Source of the DNA: an uncultured Flammeovirgaceae bacterium
GTDB lineage: Bacteria; Bacteroidota; Bacteroidia; Cytophagales; Cyclobacteriaceae
DNA length: 8,767 bases
NCBI GenBank assembly: GCA_937138955.1
Contig: CAKZPJ010000287.1
Span: forward strand, 1 to 8,767
Direction of reading: 5' to 3'
In this document: positions 5,967 to 8,767 of the stretch, piece after piece
Layout of the letters: each line of letters starts with the position of its first letter
Numbering within the stretch: the stretch's first letter is position 1
Made by a program: the position numbers and the translations under genes
Notes under the pieces: generated by a model
What the model was told of the DNA's origin: nothing
Database searches by the model: none
Seen by the model: only the letters and a program-made list of their open reading frames with translations

Positions 5967-8048
5967 ATGCGCTTTCACTTACTATTATCTATATCTTATT
6001 TATTTCTGACTTCGGCTTGCGCTCAGCCATCCAACCCGCCCAGTACTAACGCACTCATTCACGAAACTAGCCCCTATCTGCTTCAGCACGCCTACAATCC
6101 TGTCGATTGGTACCCTTGGGGCAATAAAGCCCTAGAAAAAGCTGATGATGAAAATAAATTACTTATTGTAAGTGTTGGCTACGCGGCCTGTCACTGGTGC
6201 CATGTAATGGAACACGAAAGCTTCGAGGATTCAACGGTAGCTGCTTTTATGAACGAGCACTTCGTTTCTATTAAAGTAGATCGGGAAGAGCGTCCGGACG
6301 TTGATCAAATTTACATGAATGCCTCACAACTGCTCACTGGACGAGGCGGCTGGCCGCTTAATGCCGTAGCTCTTCCAGACGGACGCCCATTTTTTGCAGG
6401 AACCTATTTACCAAAAGACCAGTGGATGCAGGTGCTCAGGAAGTTAGTAGAAACGTACCAAGATGATCCCGAGCGTCTACAAACCATTGCTAGTCAGGTG
6501 ACTGAGGGCATTCAAACTATTGATCAATTGGAAGTAGCTGCCTCTCCTACTGCCTATTCTCAAAAAACGCTAGAGCAGCTTTTCCAGGTGTGGAAGCCTC
6601 AGTTAGATTTTGAATGGGGTGGCAATCAAGGTGCTCCTAAGTTCCCCATGCCAGTCAACTTAAATTTCTTAATGCAGTACCACTATTACTCGGGTGATAC
6701 TTCCGCGAATGAAGCTGTACTGACGACTCTTGACAAAATGGCCCTTGGTGGTATTTATGACCACTTAGGTGGCGGGTTTGCTCGCTACGCGACCGATGCT
6801 AAATGGAAAGTGCCACACTTCGAGAAAATGCTGTATGATAATGCTCAACTAGTTAGCCTCTACAGCAAGGCCTATCAACTTACTGGCGACTCGCTTTACC
6901 GCGATGTTGTTTATGAAACTGTAGACTTTATTAAGCGAGAAATGACCTCCTCTGAGGGTGCTTTTTTCTCGTCGCTTGATGCTGATAGCGAAGGGGAAGA
7001 AGGGAAATTCTACGTATGGTCAGCCAATGAAGCTAAAGCCGTATTGGGTAGCACAGCAGAAAACTTTACAGCTTACTACAATATTTCGGAAAAAGGAAAT
7101 TGGGAAGAAGGTAAAAATATCCTATACGCTGACCAGCGTGTAACTGATTTTGCTCAGTCAATTGGTGCTACATCTGAAATAATCAAAGGCGAGCTCCAGC
7201 AGGCAAAATCGCAATTACTGAAACTTCGTAATGAGCGAACCCATCCGGGCTTAGATGATAAAGTGCTAACAGCCTGGAACGCTCTAATGCTGAATGGCTA
7301 CATAGATGCTTACCGAACCTTTGGCGACCCTCGTTTTCTTCAATCCGCTTTGACTAATGCCAATTTTCTGAAAGATCATATCATACAATCTGACTTTGCT
7401 CTCACCCGAAGCTACAAAGATGGCGTTACTAGTATTCCGGGGTTTTTAGATGACTATGCGTTTCTTATTTCAGCCTATAGTAATCTTTACCAAGCAACTT
7501 TCGATGAAAACTGGTTACACACAGCCAAATTATTGACTGACTATGTGCTTGAACATTTTCAGGATGACAAAACGCCTATGTTCTTTTACACTTCTAATGA
7601 ACATGCTTCGCTTATTGCCCGGCAAAAAGAACTTAGCGATAACGTTATTCCTAGTTCTAATTCGGCAATGGCTCAAAATTTATGGACGTTGGGATTATTA
7701 CTAGCCGAAGACACTTATACTACCAAAGCCCAAGCTATGTTAGGAGCTGTCTATTCTAATGTTAAGGAGTACCCTAACTTTCACGCTAAATGGGCAAGCC
7801 TACTTGGGTGCGTAATTCATGAACCGTATGAGGTAGCTATTTTGGGAGAGTCTGCGCAAACAATCCGGCAAGAAATGGATAAGCAGTACTTACCTAATGT
7901 GATATTCTTGGGAGGTGCATCCGAAGGGAGCTTAGCGCTGCTTGAGAACAAATTAGTTGATGGGCAAACGACTATATATGTATGTCAGGATAAAGTCTGT
8001 AAACTTCCGGTTACCCAGACCGATGCAGCACTTGCACAGATTCGTTAG
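5967..8048 (+). CDS. YyaL/SPATA20-family thioredoxin-domain protein, exported
   Basis: A 693-residue protein of the COG1331 family: an N-terminal thioredoxin-like domain (Thioredox_DsbH/DUF255) fused to an alpha/alpha-barrel like those of N-acylglucosamine 2-epimerases and glycoside hydrolases. The thioredoxin part (about 25-185) opens with [17 protein letters not shown] and has the active-site pair C75-H-W-C78, followed by HESFED and the GGWPLN loop with P130. The barrel part (about 200-600) contains the family blocks [45 protein letters not shown] and FLDDYAFL. The C-terminal C673/C678 pair is also a family feature. Length is normal. The first 20 residues are a hydrophobic export signal ending TSAC-AQ: lipidation at C18 or signal-peptidase I cleavage after ACA both fit. 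Biochemical function is not established for the family; bacterial members are called thioredoxin-domain proteins only. The ATG at 5967 is fixed by the signal peptide; no Shine-Dalgarno is seen. Confidence 0.93.
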   Translation: MRFHLLLSISYLFLTSACAQPSNPPSTNALIHETSPYLLQHAYNPVDWYPWGNKALEKADDENKLLIVSVGYAACHWCHVMEHESFEDSTVAAFMNEHFVSIKVDREERPDVDQIYMNASQLLTGRGGWPLNAVALPDGRPFFAGTYLPKDQWMQVLRKLVETYQDDPERLQTIASQVTEGIQTIDQLEVAASPTAYSQKTLEQLFQVWKPQLDFEWGGNQGAPKFPMPVNLNFLMQYHYYSGDTSANEAVLTTLDKMALGGIYDHLGGGFARYATDAKWKVPHFEKMLYDNAQLVSLYSKAYQLTGDSLYRDVVYETVDFIKREMTSSEGAFFSSLDADSEGEEGKFYVWSANEAKAVLGSTAENFTAYYNISEKGNWEEGKNILYADQRVTDFAQSIGATSEIIKGELQQAKSQLLKLRNERTHPGLDDKVLTAWNALMLNGYIDAYRTFGDPRFLQSALTNANFLKDHIIQSDFALTRSYKDGVTSIPGFLDDYAFLISAYSNLYQATFDENWLHTAKLLTDYVLEHFQDDKTPMFFYTSNEHASLIARQKELSDNVIPSSNSAMAQNLWTLGLLLAEDTYTTKAQAMLGAVYSNVKEYPNFHAKWASLLGCVIHEPYEVAILGESAQTIRQEMDKQYLPNVIFLGGASEGSLALLENKLVDGQTTIYVCQDKVCKLPVTQTDAALAQIR

Positions 8049-8121
8049 CTTCACAGGCTCCTTTTTACTAGAAATTTGTGATAATAATATCTGTAATAAC
8101 TACTTATTCATATTCTATTAA

Positions 8122-8147
8122 AGTACTATATCATCTTATATAGTACT
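8122..8147 (+). terminator. Probable terminator hairpin after the YyaL-type gene
   Basis: AGTACTATAT (8122-8131) is perfectly complementary to ATATAGTACT (8138-8147), giving a 10-bp stem with a 6-nt loop. It begins 74 bases after the stop codon and is followed by the T-rich stretch CATTTTATTTT. The position and T-run fit an intrinsic terminator. The stem has only two G-C-containing steps per arm, so it is weaker than usual. A dyad operator is the alternative reading. Confidence 0.5.
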
Positions 8148-8292
8148 CATTTTATTTTCCGTAGTTTTACTAATACTTATTCCGAAGCTACTCACTAATC
8201 ATAAGCATTTTAAGCTATATAGGATGTTTTTTAAAATAATACTAAAAATATAGGCTTATATGCTATTATTTTTATATATTTTTTAATCACAA

Positions 8293-8326
8293 TTTGAGTC
8301 TTTTTCGGTTATAATTGTTATATTTG
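8293..8326 (+). promoter_or_regulatory. Bacteroidota-type promoter for the right-edge gene
   Basis: TTTG at 8293-8296 and TATATTTG at 8319-8326 match the -33 (TTTG) and -7 (TAnnTTTG) consensus of the Bacteroidota primary sigma factor, with a 22-bp spacer inside the range reported for the phylum. Upstream DNA is AT-rich. Transcription would start near 8331-8334, leaving a leader of about 100 nt before the ATG at 8432. Confidence 0.65.
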
Positions 8327-8431
8327 TCTTACTGCGCTACCCTATTCCTAAACTACAGACCTACTTACAAAAAGCTTTTACCAAATTCTCTATTTGAGGT
8401 TGGTGTATTTTTTCCACAAATTGACCACTTT

Positions 8432-8767
8432 ATGTATAAAATTGTCAACAGTTTAGCGAGTGCAGAGTACAACAAAAACCTTGAGGCCGTTATTATTAAC
8501 TTTAACGGTTATGGCGAACTCACGCTTTATCATGAGACCATGGATATCGCCATGAACATTGCTGCTGTGTACGATACCAACAAATGGCTCTTCGTCAAAG
8601 ACTTTTTCCAGGATGTCAACCCCTATGAGTTTTTCTTTTTCATCAAAAAATGGTCTAATACTTGCAAAAGTTTGACTAGTTCTATTATCTCCGACAAAGT
8701 TTGTCAGGTAGCGGTACTTACCACGCCTACTTCGGAACGGAAGTTAATGGCTAATAGCGAGTGGCTT
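8432..8767 (+). CDS. Small unrecognised protein, possibly SpoIIAA/STAS-like (3' partial)
   Basis: An ATG at 8432 opens a frame that runs 112 codons without a stop to the window edge, so the gene is cut at its 3' end. Codon use looks normal, and a strong promoter match lies 106 bp upstream. The visible protein (MYKIVNSLASAEYN...) has no signal peptide and no clear membrane helix. Its pattern alternates strands and helices: a strand near 19-26 (AVIINFNGYG), a helix near 31-48, a strand near 53-58 (KWLFVKDF), an aromatic-rich helix near 64-80 with four Phe in a row (EFFFFIKKW), and a strand near 93-97 (VAVLT). This alternation resembles small single-domain SpoIIAA/STAS-like proteins common in Cytophagales, but that is a guess from the pattern only. 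I recognise no catalytic motif. Confidence 0.75.
   Translation, partial: MYKIVNSLASAEYNKNLEAVIINFNGYGELTLYHETMDIAMNIAAVYDTNKWLFVKDFFQDVNPYEFFFFIKKWSNTCKSLTSSIISDKVCQVAVLTTPTSERKLMANSEWL

Larger units (their letters stand above)
8049..8431. other. AT-rich noncoding stretch with regulatory signals
   Basis: This 383-bp interval lies between two genes on the same strand. It is much more AT-rich than the coding DNA. It contains a perfect hairpin shortly after the upstream stop (8122-8147), an imperfect AT-rich hairpin around 8244-8274 followed by a T-rich run, and a good promoter at 8293-8326. An AAAAGCTTTT palindrome sits at 8370-8379 in the predicted leader. I saw no convincing ORF or recognised RNA. 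Confidence 0.6.

Noticed and set aside
6958..7143. 61-codon plus-strand ORF inside the YyaL-type gene
   Set aside because: It is an alternate-frame shadow inside a conserved region of the larger gene.
8370..8379. AAAAGCTTTT palindrome as an operator
   Set aside because: A 10-bp A/T-flanked palindrome is expected by chance in such AT-rich DNA, and nothing else supports it.

Overview
The window looks like chromosomal DNA from a Bacteroidota bacterium, probably of the Cytophagales type. Three things point there. Exported proteins carry Bacteroidota-style lipoprotein signals, including a Cys-Asn-Asp-Asp-Asp N-terminus. Start codons lack Shine-Dalgarno sequences. Two intergenic regions carry the TAnnTTTG promoter element typical of the phylum. 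Base composition is moderately AT-rich, and nothing looks like a mobile element, phage, tRNA, rRNA or CRISPR array.

Layout, left to right: (1) 2-1036 (+), the C-terminal bulk of a YncE/DUF5074-like beta-propeller lipoprotein whose start lies outside the window; (2) a short convergent gap holding repeated TGTTC/GAACA motifs; (3) a minus-strand block, read right to left: a 1065-residue PAS-PAS-PAS-GAF hybrid histidine kinase with receiver and a degenerate HPt-like tail (5721-2524), an NT5C-type HAD 5'-nucleotidase (2421-1882), a SemiSWEET sugar transporter (1885-1631) that overlaps the nucleotidase by ATGA, and a small exported MORN-repeat protein (1524-1129) with its own probable promoter; (4) a 245-bp divergent intergenic region; (5) 5967-8048 (+), a thioredoxin-fold/six-hairpin protein of the YyaL/SPATA20 family with an export signal; (6) a 383-bp AT-rich noncoding stretch with a perfect hairpin and a clear Bacteroidota promoter; (7) 8432 to the right edge (+), the start of a small unrecognised protein, cut by the window end.

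The best functional unit is the nucleotidase-SemiSWEET pair, which is translationally coupled; a phosphatase releasing a sugar or nucleoside next to a sugar facilitator is suggestive but unproven. The kinase lies upstream on the same strand with a 102-bp gap, so co-transcription is possible. Its C-terminal HPt-like domain appears to have Gln where the phosphoacceptor His should be. No wholly new system is evident; the points most worth checking are the degenerate HPt, the coupled pair, the exported YyaL-type protein, and the promoter with 11-bp-spaced direct repeats ahead of the MORN gene.
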